A stretch of DNA of 64,000 nt from an uncultured Candidatus Pelagibacter sp. GTDB lineage: Bacteria; Pseudomonadota; Alphaproteobacteria; Pelagibacterales; Pelagibacteraceae. The stretch covers positions 41,128 to 105,127 of the forward strand of contig NZ_CALSOW010000001.1 in assembly GCF_943788075.1 (NCBI RefSeq), read 5' to 3'. This document shows positions 48,100 to 57,767 of the stretch, in pieces. The notes under the pieces were generated by a model. That model ran no database searches, had not been told where the DNA came from, and saw only the letters and a list, made by a program, of their open reading frames with translations. A program made the translations under genes and the position numbers. The stretch's first letter is position 1, and the number at the start of each line of letters is the position of its first letter.

Positions 48100-48396
48100 A
48101 TGAAAAGCTATTGGATCAGTTTGTATCTAAAAGTTGAAAATCAAGACAATTTAAAAAAATATGCAGAAGTAGTAACGCCAATTATTAAAAGTTTTGGGGG
48201 AGTTCCACTTGTGCGAGGTGGAAAACATGAAACATTTGAAGGAGATGATTTTGTAAGAACTGTTGTGTGGGAGTTTCCAAGCTTTAAAAAAGCTATAGAA
48301 TGTCACAATAGTAAAGAATATTTAGCTGGATGGGATATTGCAAAACATACAACAGTGAGACATATGCAAGTGATAGAGGGATTTAGTACTGAATAG
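48100..48396 (+). CDS. DUF1330 protein
   Basis: A 98-residue ferredoxin-like small protein. YWISLYLKVENQDNLKKYAE, GGVPLVRGGKHETFEGDD and VVWEFPSFKKAIECHNSKEY match the DUF1330 pattern over its full length. The fold is that of dimeric alpha-beta barrel proteins; the function is unknown. It is preceded by GGGAGA. Its 3' end overlaps the convergent glycosylase gene by 14 bp. Confidence 0.88.
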   Translation: MKSYWISLYLKVENQDNLKKYAEVVTPIIKSFGGVPLVRGGKHETFEGDDFVRTVVWEFPSFKKAIECHNSKEYLAGWDIAKHTTVRHMQVIEGFSTE

Positions 48397-49018
48397 GCTC
48401 AGGATCTATACTTCTCCATAAATACCAGGTTGCAACAGAACAATATGGTGAAAACTTTTTATTCAATAATTTTACATAACTTTCAGGTGGTAAATATTTT
48501 TTTTTATAGTTCTTTGAAATAGCTCTTAACAAACCTATATCTTGAACTGGCCATATATTAGATCGATTATAAGTAAATAATAAAATCATTTCAGCAGACC
48601 ATCTTCCTATCTGTCTTAATTCAGAAAGGTACAAAATAGCTTCCTCATCTGACATTTTGGATATTAGTCTTGGATTAAAGGTTTTATTTAGAATTTGTTT
48701 AGATAGGCTTTGAATACCTTTTACTTTTTGTTTGCTGAGGCCACATGTTTTTAATTGAGCAAAAGATAAGGTATTAACAGTTTTAGCATTAATTTTATTT
48801 TTACATTTTTTTTTAAACCGTAAAAAAACTGAGTTTGCTGCCGCAACACTGATTTGTTGTCCAATAATACTTTTACACAATGAATAAAAAACATCTTTTC
48901 TAGAAGTCAATATTGTTTCTGATGGAGATTTATATTTTTCAATCAAAGATGACATAACTTTATCTTTTTTAGATAAATATTTTTTAGCAGTGTTCCAATA
49001 AGTAGGTGTTTTACTCAT
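48383..49018 (-). CDS. DNA-3-methyladenine glycosylase II (AlkA-like)
   Basis: HhH-GPD base-excision repair enzyme that removes alkylated purines. SIIGQQISVAAANSVFLRF, the hairpin LRQIGRWSAEMILLF and the catalytic Asp in WPVQDIGLLRAISKNY are all visible. The ATG at 49018 (MSKTPTYWNTAKKYL) gives 211 residues; a TTG at 49027 is a less likely start. It overlaps the DMT-transporter stop by 8 bp. Shorter than E. coli AlkA (282) because the N-terminal domain is missing, as in many alphaproteobacteria. Confidence 0.9.
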   Translation of the reverse strand: MSKTPTYWNTAKKYLSKKDKVMSSLIEKYKSPSETILTSRKDVFYSLCKSIIGQQISVAAANSVFLRFKKKCKNKINAKTVNTLSFAQLKTCGLSKQKVKGIQSLSKQILNKTFNPRLISKMSDEEAILYLSELRQIGRWSAEMILLFTYNRSNIWPVQDIGLLRAISKNYKKKYLPPESYVKLLNKKFSPYCSVATWYLWRSIDPEPIQY

Positions 49019-49892
49019 GTCTGGCAACCGAAACTCTCTTCTTAAGAGTCATTTCTCTTTTAAATATTATAAATGAAGAAGAAATTACAAGCAAAGCTCC
49101 TACTAAAGTTTTTGAAGTAGGTATTTCGTTCCAGATAAAATAACCAAAAATTATTGCAAAAATTAAAGCTAAATACTTTAATGGAGACACTAAGCTTACT
49201 TCTGAAAGCTTGTAAGATTGAGATAACCATAAATTTGCTAAACCTCCTAATATTCCTATCATTGAAAGTAATAGTAGATCTTTCAAATTTGGAAAAATCC
49301 AATTTTGATAAAAAGTGAAAAAACTTAAAATCATTATAGAAAATGAAAAGAAAAAACTAATTAGCCAGACTGGTTCTGTTGTAGATAATTTTCTAATTGA
49401 AATAGCAACATAAGATAAACCTAAACAAAAAATAATTGGATATATGTAATAAAGATTTAAAGAGCTAAAACCTGGTTCAGAAATAACTATAATACCAACA
49501 AAACCTACTAAAACTGCTAACCATCTATAAAATCCAACCTTCTCGTTTAACAAAAATATCGAGAAAATAGTTGTGAATATTGGTGCAGCGAAAGAAATAC
49601 TAACAACTGTTGCAAGAGGTAAATTTCTTAAGGCTATAAATATAGAAATCAAAGCTACTAAACCTGCTAGGCATCTTTTTAAATGAAGAAACGCACGATT
49701 AGTTTTATAAAAGTCAAAGTATCTATTTTTTGGTATAAGAAATAAAAGTGGTATTATTCCAAAAAATCCTCTGAAAAATAACACTTCACCGACCGGATAT
49801 TCATCCGACCACTTAACTATCACGTCCATCAATGAAAATGCACATACTGAAATGAACATGTAGAAAAAGCCCAATTGATTTTTAGACAACAT
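49011..49892 (-). CDS. DMT-superfamily transporter (EamA domains)
   Basis: A 293-residue inner-membrane protein with ten hydrophobic helices in two EamA halves. SLMDVIVKWSDEYPVGEVLFF RG-type start (read as SLMDVIVKWSDEYP and EVLFFRGFFG) and ATVVSISFAAPIFTTIFSIF followed by FGLLNEKVG-like LLNEKVGFYRW are family features of the RhaT/S-adenosylmethionine transporter-like group. The substrate is unknown. It overlaps the glycosylase gene and is divergent from msrA by 34 bp. Confidence 0.85.
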   Translation of the reverse strand: MLSKNQLGFFYMFISVCAFSLMDVIVKWSDEYPVGEVLFFRGFFGIIPLLFLIPKNRYFDFYKTNRAFLHLKRCLAGLVALISIFIALRNLPLATVVSISFAAPIFTTIFSIFLLNEKVGFYRWLAVLVGFVGIIVISEPGFSSLNLYYIYPIIFCLGLSYVAISIRKLSTTEPVWLISFFFSFSIMILSFFTFYQNWIFPNLKDLLLLSMIGILGGLANLWLSQSYKLSEVSLVSPLKYLALIFAIIFGYFIWNEIPTSKTLVGALLVISSSFIIFKREMTLKKRVSVARHE

Positions 49893-49926
49893 ATGATTAA
49901 CTTTAAATTAATTAAGTTAATTATCA

Positions 49927-50370
49927 ATGGAAATAGCAATTTTAGGTTTAGGATGTTTTTGGGGACCAGAGATTAAGTTTAGTAAACTTGATGGAGTTAT
50001 AAAAACTGAAGTAGGTTATTGTGGAGGCAATAGTAACGAAACAACTTACAAAGATGTATGCACGGGAACAACTAATCATGCAGAAGTTGTAAGATTAGAC
50101 TTTGATCCTAAAATTATTTCTTATGAAGAAATATTAAAATATTTTTTTGAAATTCATGACCCAACAACTTTAAACTCTCAAGGCCCAGATTTTGGTACCC
50201 AATATAGAAGTGAAATATTTTATTTAAATGATCAACAAAAAGAAATTTCGGAAAAAATAATTAAAGAAGAAAATATTAAACTTTCAGGAAAAATTGTAAC
50301 CAAAATTTCTCATGTAAAAAATTATTGTCCCGCAGAAGAATATCATCAAAAATATTTAGAAAAGAAATAA
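49927..50370 (+). CDS. msrA: Peptide-methionine (S)-S-oxide reductase
   Basis: Repairs oxidised methionine. The catalytic Cys is in GLGCFWGPEIKF (the usual GCFWG.E), followed by TEVGYCGGNSNETTYKDVCTGTTNHAE, read in two parts (VGYCGGNS and VCTGTTNHAEVV), and HDPTTLNSQGPDFGTQYRS. Resolving Cys candidates are in NYCPAEEYHQKY. The 147 residues are a compact form without the long N-terminus of E. coli MsrA. It is one base upstream of the sulfurtransferase gene, so the two are co-transcribed. Confidence 0.95.
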   Translation: MEIAILGLGCFWGPEIKFSKLDGVIKTEVGYCGGNSNETTYKDVCTGTTNHAEVVRLDFDPKIISYEEILKYFFEIHDPTTLNSQGPDFGTQYRSEIFYLNDQQKEISEKIIKEENIKLSGKIVTKISHVKNYCPAEEYHQKYLEKK

Positions 50371-50371
50371 T

Positions 50372-51184
50372 ATGTCATTAGTTGATACAAATTGGTTAAA
50401 AGAAAATATTAATGATGTTAAAATTATTGATTGCTCTTGGCATATGCCACAAGCAAAAAGAAATGGTCTTGAAGAATACAATAAAGACCATATACCAAAT
50501 GCAATTTTTTTTGATTTAGATAAAAATTCAAAAATAGATACAGACCTACCCCACATGCTAACCGATGTAAACTCTTGGAAAAAAATTATGGGAGATATGG
50601 GTATTAAAAATAAAGATGAAATTGTAATTTATGATAATTCTGACGTAATAAGTTCATGTAGGTGTTGGTATAATTTAATTTACTTTGGACATGATCCAAA
50701 ACTTGTTCATGTTCTTGATGGAGGATTAAAAAAATGGAAAATAGAAAATAAAATCACAAATAATAATAAGGTAATTACTAAAAATTCAATCTATTTATGC
50801 GAGGAAAATAAAGAGCTTGTAAAAAATATAAAAGAGATAGATGAAAATATTAATAAAAATGATTTCAATGTTATTGATGCAAGAAGCAGAGAAAGATTTG
50901 AAGGTAAGGTAGTAGAACCGAGAAAAGGCGTAAGAAGTGGTTCAATAAAAAATTCTTTTTGCTTACCTTTTGGAGAATTAATAAATGATGATCATACGTT
51001 TGTTGACAAAGATAAAATTTTAGAAAAATTTAAGTCATTAAACTTTGACCCTGATAAAAACCTAATATTTTCATGTGGTTCTGGAGTAACCGCAAGCGTA
51101 TTGGCTATGGCTTATTCATTAATAAATGATAAATATATGCCAACAATCTACGATGGCTCATGGTCAGAGTACGGAAGAATTTAA
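50372..51184 (+). CDS. sseA: 3-mercaptopyruvate sulfurtransferase (two rhodanese domains)
   Basis: A 270-residue protein with an inactive N-terminal rhodanese domain (SLVDTNWLKENI, IFFDLDKNSKIDTDLPHML) and a catalytic C-terminal one. The active-site loop is FSCGSGVTASVLA; CGSGVTA is the mercaptopyruvate-type loop rather than the thiosulfate-type CRxGxR. DARSRERFEGKVVEPRKGVR is also typical. It follows msrA directly and precedes the efflux genes by 4 bp, so transcription may run through all four. Confidence 0.93.
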   Translation: MSLVDTNWLKENINDVKIIDCSWHMPQAKRNGLEEYNKDHIPNAIFFDLDKNSKIDTDLPHMLTDVNSWKKIMGDMGIKNKDEIVIYDNSDVISSCRCWYNLIYFGHDPKLVHVLDGGLKKWKIENKITNNNKVITKNSIYLCEENKELVKNIKEIDENINKNDFNVIDARSRERFEGKVVEPRKGVRSGSIKNSFCLPFGELINDDHTFVDKDKILEKFKSLNFDPDKNLIFSCGSGVTASVLAMAYSLINDKYMPTIYDGSWSEYGRI

Positions 51185-51188
51185 AAAC

Positions 51189-52199
51189 ATGAAAAGATCA
51201 ACGAAAATAATTTCAATAGTAATAATATTTTTTTTCATAATTACAGCTGTGATTGTTGCAAGAACAATGGTTGGAAATTATTTCAAGAAAAAATTTAGCA
51301 AAAGACCTCCACCAGGAATAATTGTAAAAGTTGTTGAGCAGAAATTATTTCAAAACACAATTGAAACATTTGGTACCGCTGTACCTACTCAGATCAAGTC
51401 TTACAATATTGAAAAATATGAAATTTTAGAACCTATTGAATATAACACAAAAGTTAAAGCTGGAGATATAATTGCTAAACTTAAGAATAGAAACATCATA
51501 ACTCCTTTTGATGGCATTATTGGTAAGCGAGATTTTTCGAATGATATTGATGTATCGAAGAGTTCTATTATATTAAACTTAGAAGACACCTCTGTTTTAT
51601 TTGTTGATGTTGACATACCTGAAACCTTTGCACCCTATGTAAAAAAAGATCAAAATGTTGATATAAAATTTTCTGGAAATAATCTTAAAAAATATTCAGG
51701 AATTGTAGAGTCAACTGCAAGCAGAATTAACACTAATAAAAGATCGCTACCAGTAAGAATTAAACTTAATAATCCTAACAATGAACTTTTATCTGGCTCA
51801 TTGTTAGAAGTCTCCATTAATTACAATGGAAGAAATTCATTAAGTATTTTAGATACTAGTCTTCTTATGGAGGGCGATAATGTATATGTGTACAAAGTTG
51901 ACAAAGAAAATACTGTAAGAAAAACTGAGATAGAAATTGGTTTAAGAAAACAAGGTATTGTAGAAGTCAAATCTGGCCTTAAAAATGGTGATACAGTAGT
52001 TGCTGAAGGTCTAAAGAAAACAAGACCTAATGGTAAAATTAAACCAATTAAATATGGTTCAAAGCCAAAGTCATCAAATTGGAAAAAAAAAGACAAACCA
52101 GCGAAAACAGAACAGAAAAAAAGCAAGTTTGATTGGATTAAAAAATTAAATATCTTTAAGAAAACTGATTCAAAAAAAGAAGAGAATAAAAATAAATAA
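51189..52199 (+). CDS. RND efflux periplasmic adaptor lacking the alpha-hairpin
   Basis: A 336-residue membrane-fusion protein with an N-terminal anchor (about residues 6-26). The two half-lipoyl motifs, VKAGDIIAKLKN (about 89-100) and ITPFDGIIGKRDFS (about 104-117), are almost adjacent, whereas normal adaptors place a helical hairpin of 60 or more residues between them. Beta-barrel and membrane-proximal segments follow (LFVDVDIPETFAPYV, IEIGLRKQGIVEVKSGLKNG). The last 50 residues are a Lys-rich tail. The ATG at 51189 is chosen because it opens MKRSTKIISIV, 4 bp after sseA; upstream starts lie inside sseA. The RND pump follows after 4 bp. Confidence 0.9.
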   Translation: MKRSTKIISIVIIFFFIITAVIVARTMVGNYFKKKFSKRPPPGIIVKVVEQKLFQNTIETFGTAVPTQIKSYNIEKYEILEPIEYNTKVKAGDIIAKLKNRNIITPFDGIIGKRDFSNDIDVSKSSIILNLEDTSVLFVDVDIPETFAPYVKKDQNVDIKFSGNNLKKYSGIVESTASRINTNKRSLPVRIKLNNPNNELLSGSLLEVSINYNGRNSLSILDTSLLMEGDNVYVYKVDKENTVRKTEIEIGLRKQGIVEVKSGLKNGDTVVAEGLKKTRPNGKIKPIKYGSKPKSSNWKKKDKPAKTEQKKSKFDWIKKLNIFKKTDSKKEENKNK

Positions 52200-52203
52200 T
52201 TAA

Positions 52204-55200
52204 ATGTATATAACTGAACTAAGTATTAGAAGACCAGTTGTAGCTTGGGTTCTATCTTTAATACTTATCGTATTTGGTTTATTTGTTTATTCTGAGCTAC
52301 CAGTTAGGGAATTACCTGATGGTTTGCAACCACCTGTAGTCCAAGTAAAAGTTAATTATAAATCTGCATCAGCTCCAATTATTGATCAAGAAATAACTCA
52401 AGTAATAGAAGATGTTATAGGAGGTGCAGAAGGAATAAAGAATATTGACTCTAAGTCTGAAAATGGAAGAAGTAGCATTAATATTGAGTTTGATACAGAT
52501 ATTGAACTTGATGATGCTGCAAATGATATAAGGGAAAGAGTAGCAAGAATAGTTGATGCTCTCCCCTCAGAAGCAGACGCCCCACAGATATTAAAGCAGG
52601 CAGCTGGTTTCACAACAACAATGTGGCTTTCAGTTTCTTCTTTAACCTGGTCCGATTTAGAACTTGGAGATTATGCAGATAGATATTTAGTGGATGCTTT
52701 TTCAAGTGTAAAAGGAGTTGGAAGAATTCTACTTGGAGGACTTAGAGAGCTTAGCGTTAGAATTTGGATTGATCCCATCAAATTAGCCGCAAATGACATG
52801 ACTATTCAAGAAGTTGAAAATGCACTCAGAAATGAAAATATAAGCTTACCTGCGGGAACTTTAGAAGCAGATAATATAGATTTGACAATTAACTTAGATA
52901 AGTCTTACACAAATATTGATGAATTAAAATTTTTACCCATAAAAAACACTAAGGATCAAATTGTAAGATTATCAGATGTTGCAAACGTAGAATTAGGTCC
53001 TGTTTCTGAAAAAACATTGTTTAAATCTCAAAGCAAAAATAATTTAAATCAAAAAACAGTTGGTATAGGAATTTATGCAAAAAGTGGTGCCTCAACTGTT
53101 GAGCTGTCAAATGAAATTCAGAAAAAAATTAAAGAAGTTAGAAAAACTTTACCCGACAGTCTAAAATTAGAAGTTTCATTCAATAGAGCCACATATGTTA
53201 AGGCTGCTATTGATGAAGTTTACAAAACTTTAGCAATTGCATTTATTTTAGTTGTAATAATAATTTATCTATTTTTAGGAAATATAAAAGCAGTGATTGT
53301 TCCTGCTGTAGCCCTGCCAGTAAGCTTAATCGCATCATTTTTAGGTATTTATCTATTTGATTTATCAATAAATATTTTTGTACTTCTTAGTTTTATACTT
53401 GCGATTGGAATTATTACTGATGACTCAGTTATTATGACAGATGCAATATATAGAAGAATAGAAAATGGTGAAAGTCCATTAGTTGCAGCTTACAAAGGTT
53501 CAAAACAAATTACCTTTGCAATTATTGCAACAACTTTAATTTTACTTGCTGTTTTCATTCCATTGATTTTTATTAAAGGAATATCTGGGACTTTATTTAG
53601 AGAAACTGCTATTGCTCTATCATTTTCTATTGTTGTTTCTTCATTTGTTGCATTAACACTTTCGCCAATGCTAGGTAGTAAATTTTTAGATAAAAAAATA
53701 AGTTCTGGTTTTTTTGTTAAAAAATTTAATATTTTTTTCCTTGGTTTTTCTAATTTTTATAAAGAAACATTAAATTATTGGTTAAATAAAAAGAAAACGA
53801 TAATAACTTTTATTATTTTAATCATTGCAGGATCTGTTGCTTTGTTCATGTATACAACTAAAGAACTTCTTCCAAAAGAGGATAGAGGTGTTTATTTGGT
53901 TATTGGGTTTACAGATGAAGGAAGTTCTTTTGATTACACACAAGAAAAAGCACAAGTAGTAGAAAAAAGATTGCTTCCATTACTTCAAGCAGAGAATAGC
54001 CCTTATGATAAATTCATAATGAGAGTTCCAGGATTTGGAAGCTCTGCAAATTCATTTAATAGTTTTATTATTATTGCTTTACTTGAAGATTGGAAAAAAC
54101 GAGATAAGGGTGCGTTAACAATAATGAGACAAGCTATTGGTAAAATAGTAACTGTACCTCAAACATTAGCATTTCCAATTTCACCTCAAGCTATAAGAGT
54201 ATCTAATTATAATAAACCAATTCAAATGGTTATTCTTGGAAGTACCTATGAAGAATTGGAGGATATTCAAAATGATGTAATTAGTAAACTTCGAAGAAAT
54301 AGAGGATTATCAAGAATTGAGTCTGACTTTAATAGAAATAAACCAGAGGTAAAATTAGTTATCAATAAAAATAAAGCTAAAGATTTAGGAATATCAACTA
54401 GATCGATTGGCCAAACATTGGAAACATTATATGGAGGTAAAAGAGTTACCACATTTAATAAATTGGGCAAAGAATATCCTATAATTCTTCAACAATATTT
54501 ATTTGATAGAAAAGATAAAGATAGTTTAAGTAAACTTTTTGTAAGATCTGGAACAACTGGAGAATTAATTTCATTATCAAATTTGGTTGACCTAAGGGAG
54601 GAAGGCTCAGCAAAAGTTCTAGCAAGATACAATAGACAAAGAGCAGTAACAATTTCTGCAAATATAAATGAAAATTATTCTTTATTTGAAGCAATTGAAT
54701 ATTTAGAAAATATAATGGCAGAAGTAGCACCTACAAATCAAATTACTTGGAAAGGTGAGTCTGAGGAGGTTAAAGAAACTACTAATGAGCTTTATATAAT
54801 TTTTGCTCTTGGTTTACTTACTGCTTATTTGGTAATGGCTGCTACATTCAATTCGTTTGTTCATCCATTTATAATTATGTTAACTGTACCATTGGCTGTT
54901 TTTGGTGGTTTAGTTTTTATTCTATTCTTAAACAGCTCAATAAATATTTTTTCTCAAATCGCTCTCGTGATTTTGATTGGTATATCAACTAAAAATAGTA
55001 TCTTGATTGTTGATTATGCAAATCAAATAAGAACAACTGGAAAAAAGATACAAGAATCAGTTAAAGAAGCTTGTGAATTAAGATTTCGACCTATTATGAT
55101 GACATCTATAAGCACCATGATAGCAATGATCCCTTTAGTAATTGGAAATATTGGGCCAGGGGCCGGTGAAGCCTCTAGACTAGCTGTGGGAGCAACTATT

Positions 55201-55332
55201 CTTGGAGGGATGATAATTTCTACTTTCTTTACTCTTTATGTGACGCCAACAATGTATTTAACACTTGCTAAAAATACCAAAAGAATAGACTCAGTTGATT
55301 TAGAGCTAAAAAAAGAATTATCTAAAAAATAA
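52204..55332 (+). CDS. RND-family efflux pump (HAE1/AcrB-like)
   Basis: A 1042-residue inner-membrane proton antiporter with twelve helices and two large periplasmic loops. The N-terminus ITELSIRRPVVAWVLSLIL is standard. The proton-relay residues are present: Asp406-Asp407 in GIITDDSVIMTDAI (helix 4) and Lys930 in GISTKNSILIVDYANQ (helix 10). The partner adaptor is directly upstream, but no outer-membrane channel gene is in the window. The substrate is unknown. Its end overlaps the convergent transglycosylase by 11 bp. Confidence 0.95.
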   Translation: MYITELSIRRPVVAWVLSLILIVFGLFVYSELPVRELPDGLQPPVVQVKVNYKSASAPIIDQEITQVIEDVIGGAEGIKNIDSKSENGRSSINIEFDTDIELDDAANDIRERVARIVDALPSEADAPQILKQAAGFTTTMWLSVSSLTWSDLELGDYADRYLVDAFSSVKGVGRILLGGLRELSVRIWIDPIKLAANDMTIQEVENALRNENISLPAGTLEADNIDLTINLDKSYTNIDELKFLPIKNTKDQIVRLSDVANVELGPVSEKTLFKSQSKNNLNQKTVGIGIYAKSGASTVELSNEIQKKIKEVRKTLPDSLKLEVSFNRATYVKAAIDEVYKTLAIAFILVVIIIYLFLGNIKAVIVPAVALPVSLIASFLGIYLFDLSINIFVLLSFILAIGIITDDSVIMTDAIYRRIENGESPLVAAYKGSKQITFAIIATTLILLAVFIPLIFIKGISGTLFRETAIALSFSIVVSSFVALTLSPMLGSKFLDKKISSGFFVKKFNIFFLGFSNFYKETLNYWLNKKKTIITFIILIIAGSVALFMYTTKELLPKEDRGVYLVIGFTDEGSSFDYTQEKAQVVEKRLLPLLQAENSPYDKFIMRVPGFGSSANSFNSFIIIALLEDWKKRDKGALTIMRQAIGKIVTVPQTLAFPISPQAIRVSNYNKPIQMVILGSTYEELEDIQNDVISKLRRNRGLSRIESDFNRNKPEVKLVINKNKAKDLGISTRSIGQTLETLYGGKRVTTFNKLGKEYPIILQQYLFDRKDKDSLSKLFVRSGTTGELISLSNLVDLREEGSAKVLARYNRQRAVTISANINENYSLFEAIEYLENIMAEVAPTNQITWKGESEEVKETTNELYIIFALGLLTAYLVMAATFNSFVHPFIIMLTVPLAVFGGLVFILFLNSSINIFSQIALVILIGISTKNSILIVDYANQIRTTGKKIQESVKEACELRFRPIMMTSISTMIAMIPLVIGNIGPGAGEASRLAVGATILGGMIISTFFTLYVTPTMYLTLAKNTKRIDSVDLELKKELSKK

Positions 55333-55921
55333 TATATTTATTTTTATTAAGTGAACTACTGCATTCTATTAATTGATTTTTATAAACATTAGACTGCTTC
55401 TCAACTCTTTTTGCTAAATTTATCACTTTTTTATTATCTTTGTAATTCTTAAAACCTCCCCAACCTTCATGATAAGCAAGGTATTGTTTAAAAACATCAT
55501 TTTTTGGTATTTTTAAAATCGTGCTCGATTTATTAGTGTACCACCCAATGAAATCAACACTATCTTTAAACCTACTTCTAATTGCAAGTTTATTTCCTGT
55601 CTCCTTTTTATATTGTTCCCAAGTGCCATTCACAGCTTGAGAATATCCAAACGAAGTTGATGGTCTTTTGTAAGGAATGACTTTAAAAAGTTTTTGTCTT
55701 GGTGGTTTTGCTAGCCAATCAAAATCTGACTCCATTTTAATAAAAGCAAGTTGTAAATAAATAGGACTTCCCCATTTTTTTTCTGATTTATTTACATGTT
55801 TCAACCATAAATATCTTTCATTAAATATCGAACAACTATTTGATGTATTAGATGGGATCGAAGAACAAGCCGAAACAAGAAATGATAATATTAATAATAA
55901 ATTAATTTTGAGAATTTTCAT
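55322..55921 (-). CDS. Lytic transglycosylase-like lipoprotein
   Basis: A 199-residue SLT-fold protein with a signal peptide and lipobox LVSACSS (Cys about residue 19). The catalytic Glu is in LAFIKMESDFDW, followed by SFGYSQAVNGTWEQYKKETG in the place of the usual GLMQ segment, and YLAYHEGWGGFKN near the C-terminus. It should cut peptidoglycan glycan strands from the outer-membrane side. Its start overlaps the VanZ-like stop by 20 bp, so the two are coupled. Confidence 0.85.
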   Translation of the reverse strand: MKILKINLLLILSFLVSACSSIPSNTSNSCSIFNERYLWLKHVNKSEKKWGSPIYLQLAFIKMESDFDWLAKPPRQKLFKVIPYKRPSTSFGYSQAVNGTWEQYKKETGNKLAIRSRFKDSVDFIGWYTNKSSTILKIPKNDVFKQYLAYHEGWGGFKNYKDNKKVINLAKRVEKQSNVYKNQLIECSSSLNKNKYIIF

Positions 55922-56297
55922 ACTTTTTATAAAAATAATTTATTATTAAGACAATTATTACTCCAAGTAAATTTCCAAATAAATCAGATAGTTCAAAGCT
56001 TCTTATTGGAATAAATATATGTGATATTTCCAAAATTATCGAAAGTAAAATTAAATAAATATTTAAAAAATTCAATTTACTAGAATTATTATAAGTAAAT
56101 GAACCAATTATAGACAATAAACCAAAAGCGTATAAATGGTTTGTAGAAACTAAAAAATCCTTAGTCAATTGAGGTTGTAATTGGCAGTCGTTATATAAAA
56201 AGCATCCTATTAGACTACCGGGAAATAGATATAAAACTAGCAAAATGAAATTAGATATATAAAAAATGAATTTATAATTTGAAAAAAAATTAATCAT
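55902..56297 (-). CDS. VanZ-like membrane protein
   Basis: A 131-residue protein with four hydrophobic helices (about 11-30, 49-66, 75-91 and 105-121). The segment ISHIFIPIRSFELSDLFGNLLG matches the conserved end of VanZ-like proteins (an E..Q...GR.f...D...N..G pattern, here partly degenerate); read in parts as HIFIPIRSFELSD and FGNLLGVIIVL. The function in non-resistant bacteria is unknown. It is coupled to the transglycosylase gene and divergent from gpmA by 45 bp. Confidence 0.72.
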   Translation of the reverse strand: MINFFSNYKFIFYISNFILLVLYLFPGSLIGCFLYNDCQLQPQLTKDFLVSTNHLYAFGLLSIIGSFTYNNSSKLNFLNIYLILLSIILEISHIFIPIRSFELSDLFGNLLGVIIVLIINYFYKKYENSQN

Positions 56298-56342
56298 TAA
56301 ATTAGTGGCTATATTTTATAAATTAAATTAAGAGATTAACAA

Positions 56343-57057
56343 ATGAGTTATTTAATTTTAGTTAGACATGGTCAAAGTGTATGGAATCTCGAAAAGAAAT
56401 TTACCGGTTGGGTCGATGTAGATTTAACCGAAAATGGTAAATTAGAGGCAACAAAAGCAGGTGAACTAATAAAATTGCAAAATATCAATATCGATATTTA
56501 TCTATTCATCCTTTCAATTAAGGGCAAAAAATACCTTAAAATTAATAAAGGAAATATTAGGTGAAAAAAAGCTTTCAAAAGAAGCTTGGCAATTAAATGA
56601 AAGGCATTATGGAGCGCTTACAGGCTTAAATAAAGATGAAATGAAAGTAAAACTTGGTGAAGAAAAAGTTCATCAATTTAGACGTTCATGGGATTTGCGA
56701 CCTGATCCATTAGATAGAAATAATCCTTATCACCCTATTAATATTGATACCTATAAAGAAATCCCAATTGATAGAATTCCTGACACTGAGTCTCTTAAAG
56801 ATACTTATGAAAGAGTATTAAAGTTTTATAAACAGGAAATTGAAAATAAAATTTCAAATAATAATATTTTAGTATCTGCACATGGAAATTCGATTAGAGC
56901 ATTATGTAAATATTTATTTAAATTAGATGAAAATCAAATATCTAAATTGGAAATTCCAACTGGAAATCCACTATTAATAAATTTAGATAAAGATAATAAA
57001 ATCACAGAGTGCAAATACTTAGATCAAGAAAGAGCTAAAGATCTTGTAGTTTTTTAA
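56343..57057 (+). CDS. gpmA: 2,3-bisphosphoglycerate-dependent phosphoglycerate mutase, frameshifted
   Basis: Glycolytic enzyme that interconverts 3- and 2-phosphoglycerate. The catalytic His is in [51 protein letters not shown] and [13 protein letters not shown] complete the family signature. The frame breaks once between 56495 and 56512, where the sequence passes to [13 protein letters not shown] in another frame. The corrected length is about 237 residues. Its end overlaps the convergent murU gene by 23 bp. Confidence 0.93.
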
Positions 57058-57723
57058 AAGTTTCAAGATCAGTTAAATGATAAAAATCATTATCAGTCTC
57101 AAATCCATATAGTTCTTTTTTTTCAATTAGATCGTTCCATACATTTGTTATTGAAAAATTTTTATCTTTATAATCAGAAAGAAGTTTTTTATTCATAATT
57201 TGGCAACCTGTATAAATAAATTTATTCTCATTATTTTTTATAATTGAATTTTCTTTAAGATCAAAATCACCATTTAAATTTTTATCAAAACTTAATTCCT
57301 TTTTTACTAATAAAAGTATATTTTTTATTTTTTTGGAAAAATACATCTTTTCCATTTCAATAATTTTATTTAGATAATCTTTCTTCCATATTGTATCTGG
57401 GTTAAATATTAAAACATTATCTTCACTTGTATGTTTCATCATATTTTTATGCCACCACCTGTATCAAGAATATTCTCTCCATCTTCAATAATTGTGATTT
57501 TAGATTTAAATTTTTTATTATTTATAAAATCATGAATTTGATCTTTTAGATAAAAGGTATTGAGAATAATTTGCTGTATACCCAAGCTTTCGATTAGATT
57601 AATACAAGTTTCAAGCACTGTAATATTGTTTAATTTGATCAAAGGTTTGGGAGTATCTAGTGTTAGCGGATTTAATCTTTTTCCAAATCCTGCGCATAAA
57701 ATTAAGGCTGTATTAATTCTCAT
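57035..57723 (-). CDS. murU: Nucleotidyltransferase, MurU-like, frameshifted
   Basis: Sugar-1-phosphate nucleotidyltransferase. The nucleotide-binding signature is ALILCAGFGKRLNPLTLDTP followed by KPLIKL; ILDTGGGIKNMMKH and FNPDTIWKKDYL follow. One A is missing from the run at 57444-57448, which splits the frame. The corrected length is 229 residues. It follows the AmgK-like kinase by 44 bp, so it probably turns MurNAc-1-phosphate into UDP-MurNAc in cell-wall recycling. GlmU- or RfbA-like roles are less likely given this neighbour. Confidence 0.82.
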
Positions 57724-57767
57724 TTTATTTAGTTATAAATTTAGGGAAATAGTTGCTAACAACAACT

